Assembly (NCBI GenBank): GCA_012845835.1
Contig: JABAKD010000008.1
Coordinates: 14,950,223-15,014,222, forward strand
DNA from: Undaria pinnatifida
Lineage: Eukaryota; Sar; Phaeophyceae; Laminariales; Alariaceae
Direction: 5' to 3'
Length of the DNA stretch: 64,000 bases
In this document: positions 36,758 through 45,716 of the stretch, piece after piece
How positions within the stretch are numbered: position 1 is the stretch's first letter
Layout of the letters: every line of letters begins with the position of its first letter
Program-made: the position numbers and the translations under genes
Notes under the pieces: model-generated
Told to the model about the DNA's origin: nothing
Databases searched by the model: none
The model's input: only the letters and a program-made list of their open reading frames with translations

Positions 36758-38257
36758 TTACAACTCAGATATCTCACCGTTTTCATTCTTCGCGTCCTTG
36801 GGTGATCCGGTCTGGGAGGGATGAGCGATCACACGAGCCAGACAGTCCTTCTTTACGTGACCGACCTCCCCACACTTGGAACACTTCGCTTGAAACGCCG
36901 TTTCCTTAGATGAATCAGACTCGGAGTTAAACCTTGACTTGTAGTTCTGCTTCTTCGCACCCTTCTTCTCAGGCCTTGACATCAGAGCAACACTGTGTTT
37001 CTTCGGACCACCTTGAGTCTGCAAGTCAAGGTACCGTTCACGCACTTTAGTCTCTATGAACGACGGGTCATTCGGGCAGAACACCACCAGAGTTTCACGC
37101 AGAGTCTTATATTCATGCACTTTAGTCTCTATGAACGACGGGTCATTCGGGCAGAACACCACCAGAGTTTCACGCAGAGTCTTATATTCATGCGACAGCC
37201 CCTCGAGCATCAGGTTGCACACCTCTCTGTCGTCTTTCTTGACTTCCAGCATTTGAAGAACACCAAGCGTCTCTCTCACAGATGCAAAGAAGATCGAGGG
37301 ATTCTCAGTCGAACGCATGCGCAGTGATTTGAGTTTCTCCTCCTGCACACGAATCTGACTCTGGCTCAATGGCAGAAAATGATCTTTCAGCACTCGAAAA
37401 CCCTTGCTGGAAGAACCAGCGTGGCGAACCATAGTTTTCATACTATCCTTCTTCAAGCAGTCGAACAGAAACCACCATGCCATCCCAGCCTGACGCAGCA
37501 CACCCACACTGAATCCTTTCTCTACCCAGGGGGTCAAGTCGAAACTAATGTCAGCAATCGGAATCTCAGTCTCAGAAACAAACGCCTCATACAGATTGTT
37601 GTGCCGGGCACTTAGCAGAAAATTCTGCGACCATGAGGGGTAAGACACGTCTGTCCCATCGAAAACAGGAGCCTTGGGAACTTTGAAAGGACCCCCACCC
37701 AACTTCTCTCCTGTATCAGTAGTGCCGGCCCCAGGAATCAGATTGTTTCCACTGGCGACACTTTCCCACCACCTGCTCGACGGAGTAGGTTCGGGAGGAA
37801 CAGAGGACTGGCTTCCGCGAGCCCTACCTACAGTCCCGGGGACGAAAGACTGGCTACCTACAGCCCCACTTCCAATCCCAATCGAACCAAAGCTTGCAGC
37901 ACCAGCAGAGGAACGATTAACAGCGAATACATTAGGGTTCAAGCCTGAGCCAGCAAGGCTACTACTCCCAACCCCCATGCTGGACACGCCAAGGCCTTGG
38001 GCATCGCCGCCCGTACCTCCCGCGGTCCTGCCAGTAGCATCATCGGTAGAATGCGTACCACCAGCATACTCTGTTTCGCCGCCTCCAGGCGCGACAGCAG
38101 AAACAGAGGACTCCACTTGCCCCTTCTGTTGATCAACAAGCGACGTGACTAGAGTCGTAAGTTGGGACAACTGCGTCTCTAGGGAAACCATCCTCTCACC
38201 AACATCCTGCGGATTACTCTGAACTCGGCCACCCGCAGGTGTCCCCGGTTCAGCCAT
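36758..38257 (-). CDS. Copia gag polyprotein
   Basis: The frame is 499 codons from ATG at 38257. An N-terminal coiled-coil-like stretch (SLETQLSQLTTLVTSLVDQQ) is followed by a long Gly/Ser-rich region. The UBN2/gag-type core starts near residue 195 (FDGTDVSYPSWSQNFLL), with LRMRSTENPSIFFASV and CNLMLEGLSHEYKTLRETL. A CCHC zinc knuckle, CSKCGEVGHVKKDC, lies near residue 460 and would bind the genomic RNA. A 25-residue stretch ending in FIETKV is present twice in tandem because of a 75-bp duplication. The frame ends in TAA directly abutting the pol frame. This is the only long intact coding unit of element A. Confidence 0.9.
   Translation of the reverse strand: MAEPGTPAGGRVQSNPQDVGERMVSLETQLSQLTTLVTSLVDQQKGQVESSVSAVAPGGGETEYAGGTHSTDDATGRTAGGTGGDAQGLGVSSMGVGSSSLAGSGLNPNVFAVNRSSAGAASFGSIGIGSGAVGSQSFVPGTVGRARGSQSSVPPEPTPSSRWWESVASGNNLIPGAGTTDTGEKLGGGPFKVPKAPVFDGTDVSYPSWSQNFLLSARHNNLYEAFVSETEIPIADISFDLTPWVEKGFSVGVLRQAGMAWWFLFDCLKKDSMKTMVRHAGSSSKGFRVLKDHFLPLSQSQIRVQEEKLKSLRMRSTENPSIFFASVRETLGVLQMLEVKKDDREVCNLMLEGLSHEYKTLRETLVVFCPNDPSFIETKVHEYKTLRETLVVFCPNDPSFIETKVRERYLDLQTQGGPKKHSVALMSRPEKKGAKKQNYKSRFNSESDSSKETAFQAKCSKCGEVGHVKKDCLARVIAHPSQTGSPKDAKNENGEISEL
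37043..37192 (-). repeat. 75-bp in-frame tandem duplication within gag
   Basis: 37043-37117 and 37118-37192 appear identical. The duplication adds 25 residues (HEYKTLRETLVV to FIETKV) without changing the frame. Confidence 0.9.
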
Positions 38258-38348
38258 GATGAGACAGGTAGATCAGGCCTCTCTCGCACAACAGTCTAGT
38301 GTAGTCCAAGGGGACGACGGAGCAGTAGACACCTTTGTCGCTATAGCG

Positions 38349-38858
38349 TGTTGGTAAACTCGTGGCTTCTGGGGAAAAGATGTCGTATTATTGAGCAATT
38401 GCCCTTCTGAGACAGGTAGGCAAGGTGAAGAGAGCAGGGTGGGGGCTCTCGTGGGCGCGCACAACCTCACCCTCAGGATCACGCTATGCAACTACCCGAT
38501 CACGCATAACACAGAACACGGCCTAATGTACTTTCAGACGTGCCACAAAACCCTCGGGTTGTTGCCCGTACCACAAACAATACCCCTAACATTACAATAG
38601 CCAGATAGGCAGACCTACAGCAACAATGCCTGAAGCTTCCTACTGGATAAGTGTCCAATGTACCACATACCAGTGTACCGACACACACCTACGGTCCATT
38701 GTATAGCTCGTACTTGTGTACAACCTACCGAACTACCACAAAGAGTATTCCCAGAAAATCCAGCATCAACTTACTGCAATTGACAATTCAATATTCAAAC
38801 TATCCAATCAGAAGATCTACAGCAGCTCGGCCGATACACACTGTCGCCATCACCAACA
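38349..38858 (-). repeat. Element A 5' LTR
   Basis: The 510-bp LTR begins TGTTGGT and ends ACCAACA on the plus strand, a perfect 7-bp terminal inverted repeat. About 16 substitutions and one 2-base indel separate it from the other LTR. Next to it, inside the element, lies the palindrome CGCTATAGCG. Confidence 0.9.
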
Positions 38859-38859
38859 C

Positions 38860-39938
38860 TATGATAACGTTTTCCGGGGGTGAGCTATAGGCGGTAGCTC
38901 ATCTGCACATGTTTCGAAGGCTTGAGCTATAGGCGGTAGCTCATCTGCACTTGTTTTGAAGGCTTAGGGTATAGGCGATTGCTCATCTGCACATGTTTCG
39001 AAGGCTTGAGCTATAGGCGGTAGCTCACCTGCACATGTTTTGAAGGCTTGAGCTAAAGGTGATAGCTCATCTGTACACATTTGCCCAGGCTAAGCTATAG
39101 GCGATAGCGCATCTGCACACATTTGCCCAGGCTGAGCTGTAGGAGTTACATGGGCTAGCTCATCCGTACCCGGGATAGGAGCTACGGGAGCTGCACATGT
39201 TTTCCCCGGCTTGAGCTATAGGCGGTAGCTCATCTGCACATGTTTCGAAGGCTTGAGCTATAGGCGATAGCTCGTCTGCCCATGTTTCCAAACCTTGAGC
39301 TATAGGAGCTACATGAGCTAGCTCATCTGCACCCGAGATGAGCTATGGGAGCTACATGAGCTATACATGTTTCCCCCGGCTTGAGCTATAGGTGTTAGCT
39401 CATCTGCACATGCTTTCAAAGCTTGGGCTATACATGACAGATGAGCTAGCTCATGAGCTGTCCGGAGTGTGTAACCATGTACCGCGCAGCTTGCAAAGTT
39501 GAGTTTCAACTATTCAATCTGTCGTACTCACAGATGACTTTTTTCACATTTTTTTAATAAAAGAGTCGTTTCACGGTAGCCACCCCAACTTTTCTTTACC
39601 TAAATAGCTGGTTTCAAAACCAGCTCTCGGTCGTGCTTCCTGAAATACGGTGTCCCTCGACACGTCGACGTCATCGATCGATAGGCCTTTGCACACAAGA
39701 AAATATATGGATACTTTGTTGCCAAGTTTATCCGTCCTTGTGTAGAGCAGCCATTAAACGTTTGTTGAAGAAAATCGCTGGCTTTGAAAGGGGGCTATCG
39801 TAAAATCGGTCAAAGTCATGTTTTTTTGTAGTGTAGCTTCTGTGCAGCTGCTGCAGCTGCAGTTGCTGCTGCCGCTGTTGGTGCCTCATGTAACTGCGTT
39901 TCTAAAAATATAAATCGGCTGTCTGTGGTCTTGAGCTC
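38860..39938 (+). repeat. 1.09-kb direct duplication, right copy
   Basis: This is the partner of 31291-32378. It continues past GAGCTC into GCCGAGCTAGTGTG, sequence that the left copy lost where element A begins. Confidence 0.85.
38880..39465 (+). repeat. 42-bp hairpin minisatellite array, right
   Basis: The array has the same units and order as 31310-31900, with a few substitutions. The inverted repeat GAGCTAT/ATAGCTC is kept in most units. Confidence 0.85.
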
Positions 39939-40165
39939 GCCGAGCTAGTGTGTATGTCCCCTCCCAGTTGCCTCACGGCTGCTGCTGTAGACACTACTGC
40001 TGTTGTGACGCAATTTCTCGATGGACAATCGTCTGCCTCTGCCCCAGCCACTGCAGCTGCTATGATAGATTAACAGAGTGTTCCTTCCGGCGTGGGTTTT
40101 ACATTTTTCGCGTACCTTAGTGTCAGGGACTTGGGCTGACTGCTCTATTTGACGTGTTGTGTTAT
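39470..40165 (+). repeat. CTG-rich unit, copy c (interrupted by element C)
   Basis: The unit runs from GTGTGTAACCATG through AAGTTGAGTTTCAAC, TCGTACTCACAG and (GCTGCTGCA)n to TTTGACGTGTTGTGTTAT. Element C is inserted here. The unit resumes at 49998. The uninterrupted equivalent is near 52207-52690. Confidence 0.8.
40162..40165 (+). repeat. Target-site duplication of element C (left)
   Basis: TTAT precedes the left LTR and is repeated at 49998-50001. The paralogous empty site at 52675-52678 has a single TTAT followed by CCTGCAGTTG, confirming the 4-bp duplication. Confidence 0.88.
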
Positions 40166-40435
40166 TGTTAAGATACGGTCTCGAAAGGCCTGTAGGTATC
40201 CGAATATGAGATCATTTGGATGGGTTTCGTATGATAAGGTTGGCGCTTTATATTCGGGGAAGTTAGGAATTAGATCGGAGGCACGCGCCTCCGATCTCAG
40301 AAGCTATCCCGGGCCCTGGTGGAAACGAATAAAGCTACATCTCTACGAAGGAACGAAAGTGAGTACTCTCCGAAGACCTGCTCAATTGGCAGACCTGCAC
40401 GGGGCACTCTGTGTCTCCCACCCTTTAATTTCACA
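40166..40435 (+). repeat. Element C 5' LTR
   Basis: The 270-bp LTR begins TGTTAAGATACGG and ends TTTAATTTCACA. It differs from 49728-49997 at about eight positions. It contains a GGAGGCACGCGCCTCC palindrome (about 40278-40293) that is conserved in both copies. Confidence 0.93.
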
Positions 40436-41204
40436 TGTGGCGTCGTCGGCAGGACGCCCCGCGAAGGACGGTCTGGCACCGACAGCAAGGATGTGCTGGG
40501 CGATGGGCTCTCTCAGCGAGCGAAGTCCCCTTCGAATGTCATTCGAAGGGTTGACTCCAGTATGCTTGTCCGTGGCATGCGTGCATATGCCTCCGAGCCC
40601 CAAAGCGCGAAAAAAAATTACGAGTCGATGGCCGATCTTGGGGCTTGTGCTGGCAACTCGCGGATATGTGCTGTGAAACATGCTGGCAGAGCGCGGAGCA
40701 AACAAGTCTGATGGGTGGGCTCGGGCAGTTCCACTGCGGAGTGGTCTATGACCAGCTGGCGGTGAACTGATGCGGCCAAAGGCCGGGACGAGGGGTGTGC
40801 TCCGAAGAGCAGTGTCGTCCGCCCGTACTCGGAAAGTGTCCTCTGTGTGGTGCGTGCCCAGCAACCAACAGGAGGGACCAAAATTCGAGACGAGAAGTGT
40901 GCTCCGCAGAGCAGAGTCGTCCGCACGTACTTGGAAGGTGTCGTTCGTGTGGTACGTGCGCGGCGACCAACAGGAGGGGCCCCTGCCATCTCACTGCTGT
41001 TGTGGTCGCCGTTGTAGGAGGAAGGGCGCTCCCTCCATTGAGAAGCCACCCGAGAAGGAACAGGGGTTGTCGGCTCGATGGAAAGCAAAAGCAAAATCGC
41101 TACGAAAACAAAATCGGAGAAACCGGAAGAACGCTGCCACAATAGCACATCAAGCTCGACGACGCCACATGTGAAATTAAAGGGTGGGAGACACAGAGTG
41201 CCCC
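40401..41204 (+). repeat. Fold-back at the 5' end of element C, enclosing segment S
   Basis: 40401-40448 (end of the LTR plus the first part of the PBS) and 41157-41204 are perfect 48-base reverse complements. Between them lies segment S, the paralogue of 1-700, which contains a 105-bp tandem duplication at about 40791-40985. The minus strand has a 176-codon open frame (40618-41148) with repeated ARTT...KYVRTTLLCGAH units produced by that duplication. I do not think it is a gene. Confidence 0.85.
40438..40455 (+). promoter_or_regulatory. Element C primer-binding site
   Basis: TGGCGTCGTCGGCAGGAC lies two bases after the LTR. It is identical in sequence and spacing to that of element B. Confidence 0.8.
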
Positions 41205-41405
41205 CTTGCCTTCGTCGCGCCCGCAGGGTGTCGCATCCCAGCGACCACGACCCGGGAACGACGCCTTCTTCATGGGCATCGTCGTGTGCATGGCGTCTGC
41301 ACCGCGAGTAGACTTCTCCTCAGCGTTGGCGACCCGCGGTGTTGGAAATAGCCTACGCCCTCCTCCCGTCAGAGAGGCCGGCGTCGCGGCAAGCGGACGT
41401 CCTCA

Positions 41406-42960
41406 ATGGAAGCGGCCTGGGCTCGCGTGGATTATACGCCCTATGCTAGACAGACGAGAGCCGCCCCGACCCTTGCCCTCGTCAAGGCACTGCTGATAGC
41501 CCACGACGAGGACCCCGACCCTGTCGTTTGGCCGGACCCCGGAGGAAGAGTTGGCAGAACGAAACCGGGGAAAATGTCGCGACAGTCGCGACCGCGGGGA
41601 CCGCAACCGTGGGGGTGGTGGCAAAAATGGTGGGGGTGGGGACCACCACCACGGCCGCGGGGGTGACAGCGCATCGGGTGCTGGTGTGCCTGAGGGCGCC
41701 GCCGAGGGGACAACTTCGGTCCAACAACCGGGGCAGTTGGCCGCCGCTCTGGCAGAGGAATGGCGCGAGAGGACGTTCAGCGTGGGACGGCTCGTCAACC
41801 TCCTCCCGCTCGTCTTCGTCCTCGAGCACGGACCACAGCGAGGTGGTCGTGGTAGCAGGCAAAAAGTGTCAAGAGCCATGGCAGGAGGAGCATCTGCCTG
41901 AGGCTTTCACCCTCCTGTTGCGTCTGCTGATCACGCACTTCGACGGGGTTGACACGGAGGAGGGCTACACTAAGTTGCATACTTTTGGAATGTGTAACGG
42001 CATGCCTTTTTCTGATTTCAGTGGAGTTTCGCGTACTTATGCCGACCGCTACGCGGAGTGAGAGTGTTTTGTCTCCGGGAACGGATGTGGTGTTGGAGGT
42101 GGTTCGGGTGGCGGCGAAGGAGCAATTTCCGGCTCTCCTGCCTGCGTTGTACCCTGGTTCGAAGGCAACAAACCCGCGGCCATACGCCTCGTTGGATGCT
42201 ATGTGGCGGGCTTTTAGTGACTAATAAGACACCTGCCGTCAACGGCGAAACATTTTATTCTCTCCCTGTTTCTTCGACGGGAGCGCGGTCATGCGCCCTG
42301 TCGGGGCCTCGGCCCGCAGATCATGGGCGCGGCCAGGGCCGAGTGCCGTCCCAGTCGCTTTCGTGGCAGACGGGATCGAGCCATCATTCAACTGTCATGC
42401 CCATCGATGATTCATCTGACCCTTGGCTTGACCACACATCGAACTGCTGGCCACTAGAAGAGCATCATTATGCAGAAGGTTTCGCCGTTAAGGCCTCGTT
42501 TAAGATAGGCGACCCTCCCCTTTGGAGCGGCATCCTTTCACCTCGCGCTGATGCCCTCCGAGAAAACCGGGGGCTTTGCCTCAACTGCCACGAAGACAGC
42601 CATTCCTTCAAGCATTGTAGGCATCCTTTCATTACTGCGAGTGGCTGCTTGAACCCTGAACTAGGCCAACTTGGCGACGATGACGCACACCGACGTTGAC
42701 AAACACGCATGGTCTGCCTCCGCCGAGACGACAAATCTTCTCGCCCGAACAACCACACGAAGAATCGTCGCCATCTTCCAGGATCAGGGCCAGGTAAACT
42801 GTCATAACGATACCACATACACGTCGGATCACCATTTGCGTATCCAGCGCTCGCCCGCCTCTTCTGCCCCCGCTCCTGCTCGTCGAATGCGCTTTGGAGC
42901 CGCCCACCACCGGGGCGAAAATAAATTTGCGCGCCAACCTGGCACATTCCGTAACGGCAA
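41406..42960 (+). pseudogene. Ty3/gypsy gag remnant with CCHC knuckle
   Basis: Pieces of one protein lie in successive frames. They are MEAAWARVDYTPYARQ from 41406, a Gly/Arg/His-rich stretch to about 41800, then LPEAFTLLLRLLITHFDG and EEGYTKLHTFGM. After a shift near 42020 come SPGTDVVLEVVRVAAKEQ and LYPGSKATNPRPYASLDAMW. After another shift near 42220 comes a segment with GLCLNCHEDSHSFKHC (CCHC knuckle, about 42572-42618), then GCLNPELGQLGDDDA. The order is capsid-like then nucleocapsid, as expected for gag. At least four frame breaks make it non-functional. Confidence 0.75.
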
Positions 42961-44019
42961 TCGACAGCTTGACGGCGGTACGGCACCGTCGACAACACTG
43001 TCGGGGGGGTACCTATTTTGGTTTCAGAAGATGCTCGTGTTTTGTTGCTAGCCTGTCCAGTAACGCAGCACAGATTGCCTCTGTCAAGAGCCCACGGGCT
43101 CCTACGCCGTCTGCCGACGATTCTCACGGCGTAGTACCGGCGGCGGAAACTAGCGCTTCAAGCGTGATTTCCTCCAGCCAGGTGCGTTTTTTTCTTTTCT
43201 TGCTTTCCTTTTCGACGGCGAGAACGCACGCTTTCAGCGATGTTCCCCTCGGTCATGGTCTGAGTTCGGCAACGGGAACCGCGCTTCCGGCGCCGTTTCC
43301 CTCAGCCGCGGCATAAACTCAGCAAAGGGGGTACGCGCTTCAAACGCCGCCCCCATCAACCATGGCACGGGAGCCTGCGCTTTGCGCGCTCCCCCCCCAG
43401 GCACGCGCCGCGCAACAATATAGCTGCGGTGGCGGCGCGTCGCCTTTTTACGCGTATGTGTTCATCCCCCCCTCTCCCTGACCAGGCGGTGGCGGTCGGT
43501 TTGAGGTGTGGGACGGTCGACCCTCGAAACACTTTTTCTGACCACGAGGTGGCGGTCGATTTGAGGTGTGGGAAGGCCAACACTACAACACCGATATCTT
43601 TTGCGAGGCTCGGTCCGGTGTTTGCTCGCGATAACAGCGGACGCTCTGTCCTTTTTTCCATGAAGGAGGAGTCGACAAGATTACCTACCTCGTCTCCCTT
43701 TTCCAAGAGACATAACGGAAGAGAGCCTCCTCGGGTAAAAATAATATTGCCTTGCCCGAGCCCCGCTCCAGAAGACGCCCACAGGGTTTACGGACCCTGC
43801 TTCGTCTTTTAACACGCTAACCCACGTGTTTCAGGCTACGTCTGCCCCAGTGGCACAGGAAGAAGATCCGACACTGCGCGACGGGCCAGTGGTGACTCCA
43901 CGGCCTCCAGCCTGATCAGCTGGACGCTATTCCCGTAATTTTACGGAAGAATCGCGCCTCTCGTCAAGCAGAAACAGCTCAGAACCCCTGCCCCTTCGGG
44001 TGCAGTTAGAGCAGTTTTC
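42961..44019 (+). other. Linker of element C, no domain recognised
   Basis: Open frames at 42894-43316 and 43429-43812 are rich in Ser, Pro and Ala and have no recognisable motif. A GAGGTGGCGGTCG(G/A)TTTGAGGTGTGGGA block is duplicated at about 43485-43575. Confidence 0.5.
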
Positions 44020-44560
44020 TTGCGATTATACGCCAAAGAGCGAAGAGGCCACGGCGCGAGAAACCGTGGGTTCGGACTCGCGTCGCGCTCCCGAGGCCTG
44101 GTGCTCCTGAGGGGGACACTACAGGCCCAAAGAGCCGAGGACTGGTGTTCCCAGAGGGGGACATTGCAGACCCAAATGCCCAACGAGGCTACCGACGGGT
44201 TGGCACCGTCGGTGTCGGACTCTTTTTCGGGGGCAGCGAGGGCGGCTTCTTACGAGTTTCCGCCAGCGAGTGAAGAGGACCCGAGGCGAGAAACCCAAGG
44301 TTCGGACTCGCATCTTGCTCCCGAGGCCTAGTGCTCCCGCAAGAGGACACTACAGGCCCAAAGAGCCGAGGACAGATGCAGACCCACAAATGTCCAACGA
44401 GGCTACCGACGGGTTGGCACCGTCGGTTTTTGCCATTTTTCGGGCGCAGTTAGAGCGTATTCTCGCGCTTTTCCGCCAACGAGCGAAAAAAGACCCGAGG
44501 CGAAATACCACGGGTTCGTATTCGCGTCGTGCTCCCGAGGCCTGATGTTCCTCGACGAGG
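44020..44560 (+). repeat. Threefold 210-240-bp tandem repeat in element C
   Basis: Three diverged copies each hold a GGTTCG(G/T)A(C/T)TCGC...GCTCCCGAGGCCT block (near 44070, 44300 and 44515), an AAAGAGCCGAGGAC block and an AACGAGGCTACCGACGGGTTGGCACCGTCGG block. The last of these is itself partly palindromic. They lie just before the NADAR region and may encode a repetitive spacer. Confidence 0.75.
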
Positions 44561-44580
44561 ACATTGCAGGCCCAAATTTC

Positions 44581-45090
44581 AACACGGATTTTGACCCTTC
44601 TCTCGAATACTCCACAGCCAAAGTGGTGTTATTCTGGCAGCCCCATCCTACTTCCCACCGTGGTCTCCTTCGCCGTTTGCCGTGGACGACGTGCCATATT
44701 CTTGCGCGGAGCAGTACATGATGGCCGAAAAGACCAAGTTTTTGCGAAGCCATCGAGCAGTGGGGCTCATTATGTCGTCGCCTCGTCCAAGCACATGCAA
44801 ACGTATCGGTCGAGGCGTGCGCAACTTTGACTCCGCTGTTGGGGACAGGGAGAAGCAAAACGCCGTGTCGCCTGGCACCTACGCCAAATTCACGCAGAAT
44901 CCAGCCATAAAAAAATCACCTTTTGAGCTCTGACAACAAGCTTCTGGCTGAATCCAGCCCTCTGAACCCAGTGTGGGGCATTGGCCTCCGGGCGGATGGT
45001 CCCCGGGCCAACAACCCATGCCAGGGGAGAGGAAAAACTTGCTCGGTGAGGCACTTTCTGCCGTTCGCGCAGCTATTTGCGACAATGAGA
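44581..45090 (+). pseudogene. NADAR-domain protein (YbiA-like fold), frameshifted
   Basis: Across three frames the stretch reads a nearly complete NADAR domain. First comes KVVLFWQPHP. After a shift near 44650 come WSPSPFAVDDVPYSCAEQYM and MAEKTKF, IGRGVRNFDSAV and GTYAKFTQNPA. After a shift in an A run near 44912 come LLAESSPLNPVWGIGLRAD and PRANNPCQ. After a shift in an A run near 45035 comes NLLGEALSAVR. The CAEQYMMAEK helix with its conserved Glu, the KFTQNP block and the WGIG block are hallmarks. Two usually conserved positions differ: Gly where Trp is expected after FDSAV, and Asn where Asp is expected before PVWGIG. The family is known for hydrolysing N-glycosidic ADP-ribose-type bonds. 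Here it lies between gag and pol of a retroelement. This copy cannot be active. Confidence 0.85.
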
Positions 45091-45253
45091 CCGGGTCGGC
45101 GCACCCGGCCTCCCCTAGTCGGTTCCGCACCGGCACTGCGAGTGCAAGAATCAAGAAATCTCGTCCGCGCCGCAACCGGACCGTTCACAGCGGCCAGCTC
45201 TCGCAAAGCTTCCCCTTCGGCATTTCCGACCTATTTCTCGGGCGCGTTGCCCA

Positions 45254-45484
45254 ATGAAAAGCCGTGAAGTTGTGGAGATAGCTTCTAGCGTCGGCCCTGA
45301 CCTTGCGATGTCAGAACACTGCCCCTGTTTCGTCGAGGGTACTGTGACGCTGGACGACGTTTCGTTCACTATGAAAATCGCGTATATCAGTCGAGCAACG
45401 CTCGACTTGGAGAGGCACTGGACTCCTCTAGATTTGGGGACCGGCAGCATTGCTTGGGTTCCCAAACGCCTCCGAGGATACTGA
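45254..45484 (+). pseudogene. Chimeric protease-region/RNase H fragment
   Basis: One frame reads SREVVEIASSVGPDLAMSEH and GTVTLDDVSFTM, which I cannot assign but which could be the front of a retropepsin. It passes directly into KIAYISRATLDLERHWTPLD and GSIAWVPKRLRGY, which is the middle of a Ty3/gypsy RNase H (YISRAT..E..WTPLD...I.W..KRLRGY). RT and the start of RNase H are missing between them, so an internal deletion with its junction near 45370 is the simplest reading. The frame closes at a TGA. The RNase H tail follows in another frame. Confidence 0.6.
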
Positions 45485-45665
45485 GGGGAACAAAGTTCCA
45501 CATATCCTCCGGCCACAACACATAGGGGAGCATTGGCAAAGTGGGGACCCTCAATGCACGAGTCCAGCGGTAGCTTGAGTTCGTCACCGCGTTTGATTGC
45601 ACACTCGAGTACCGCAAAGGCAGCGACAAGGGCATCGCCGATTTTTCCGGCCCGTTTTCCAGAGC
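45485..45665 (+). pseudogene. RNase H C-terminal remnant of element C
   Basis: One frame reads GTKFHISSGHNT, TAG, GSIGKVGTLNARVQR, TAG, LEFVTAFDCTLEYRKGSDKG, IADF. This is the classic end of Ty3/gypsy RNase H (F.I..DH...I..VG..NARVQRWLE...FD..LEYRKGS...AD). The Asp normally before His is Gly here, and both stops can be explained by one-base changes (Leu TTG and Trp TGG to TAG). It confirms that the element descends from a full RT/RNase H-bearing ancestor. Confidence 0.75.
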
Positions 45666-45716
45666 CTGTTATGGAGTACGACCGCAGTGGCTTGTTGAAA
45701 AAAAAAATTCAACCTC

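Larger units (their letters stand above)
32380..38858 (-). mobile_element. LTR element A: Ty1/copia retrotransposon
   Basis: The 6.5-kb element lies on the minus strand, with LTRs at both ends and the copia domain order gag, protease, integrase, reverse transcriptase, RNase H. The LTRs are about 97% identical by eye, so the insertion is fairly recent. No 5-bp target duplication is seen (GCTCA left, CTATG right), and the element lies exactly between two direct copies of a 1.1-kb block, so recombination probably followed insertion. No initiator-Met PBS motif was recognised next to the 5' LTR. Several in-frame stops make this copy non-functional. Confidence 0.93.

Noticed and set aside
34136-36760. 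Non-standard genetic code (TAA/TAG read as Gln) suggested by stops in copia pol
   Set aside because: A TGA also interrupts the frame, one site needs Trp rather than Gln, and the RT and gag frames use normal terminators. Nonsense mutation is simpler.
40618-41148. 176-codon minus-strand open frame with ARTT-KYVRTTLLCGAH repeats
   Set aside because: The repeats arise from a 105-bp DNA duplication, and the paralogue at 1-700 does not keep the frame.
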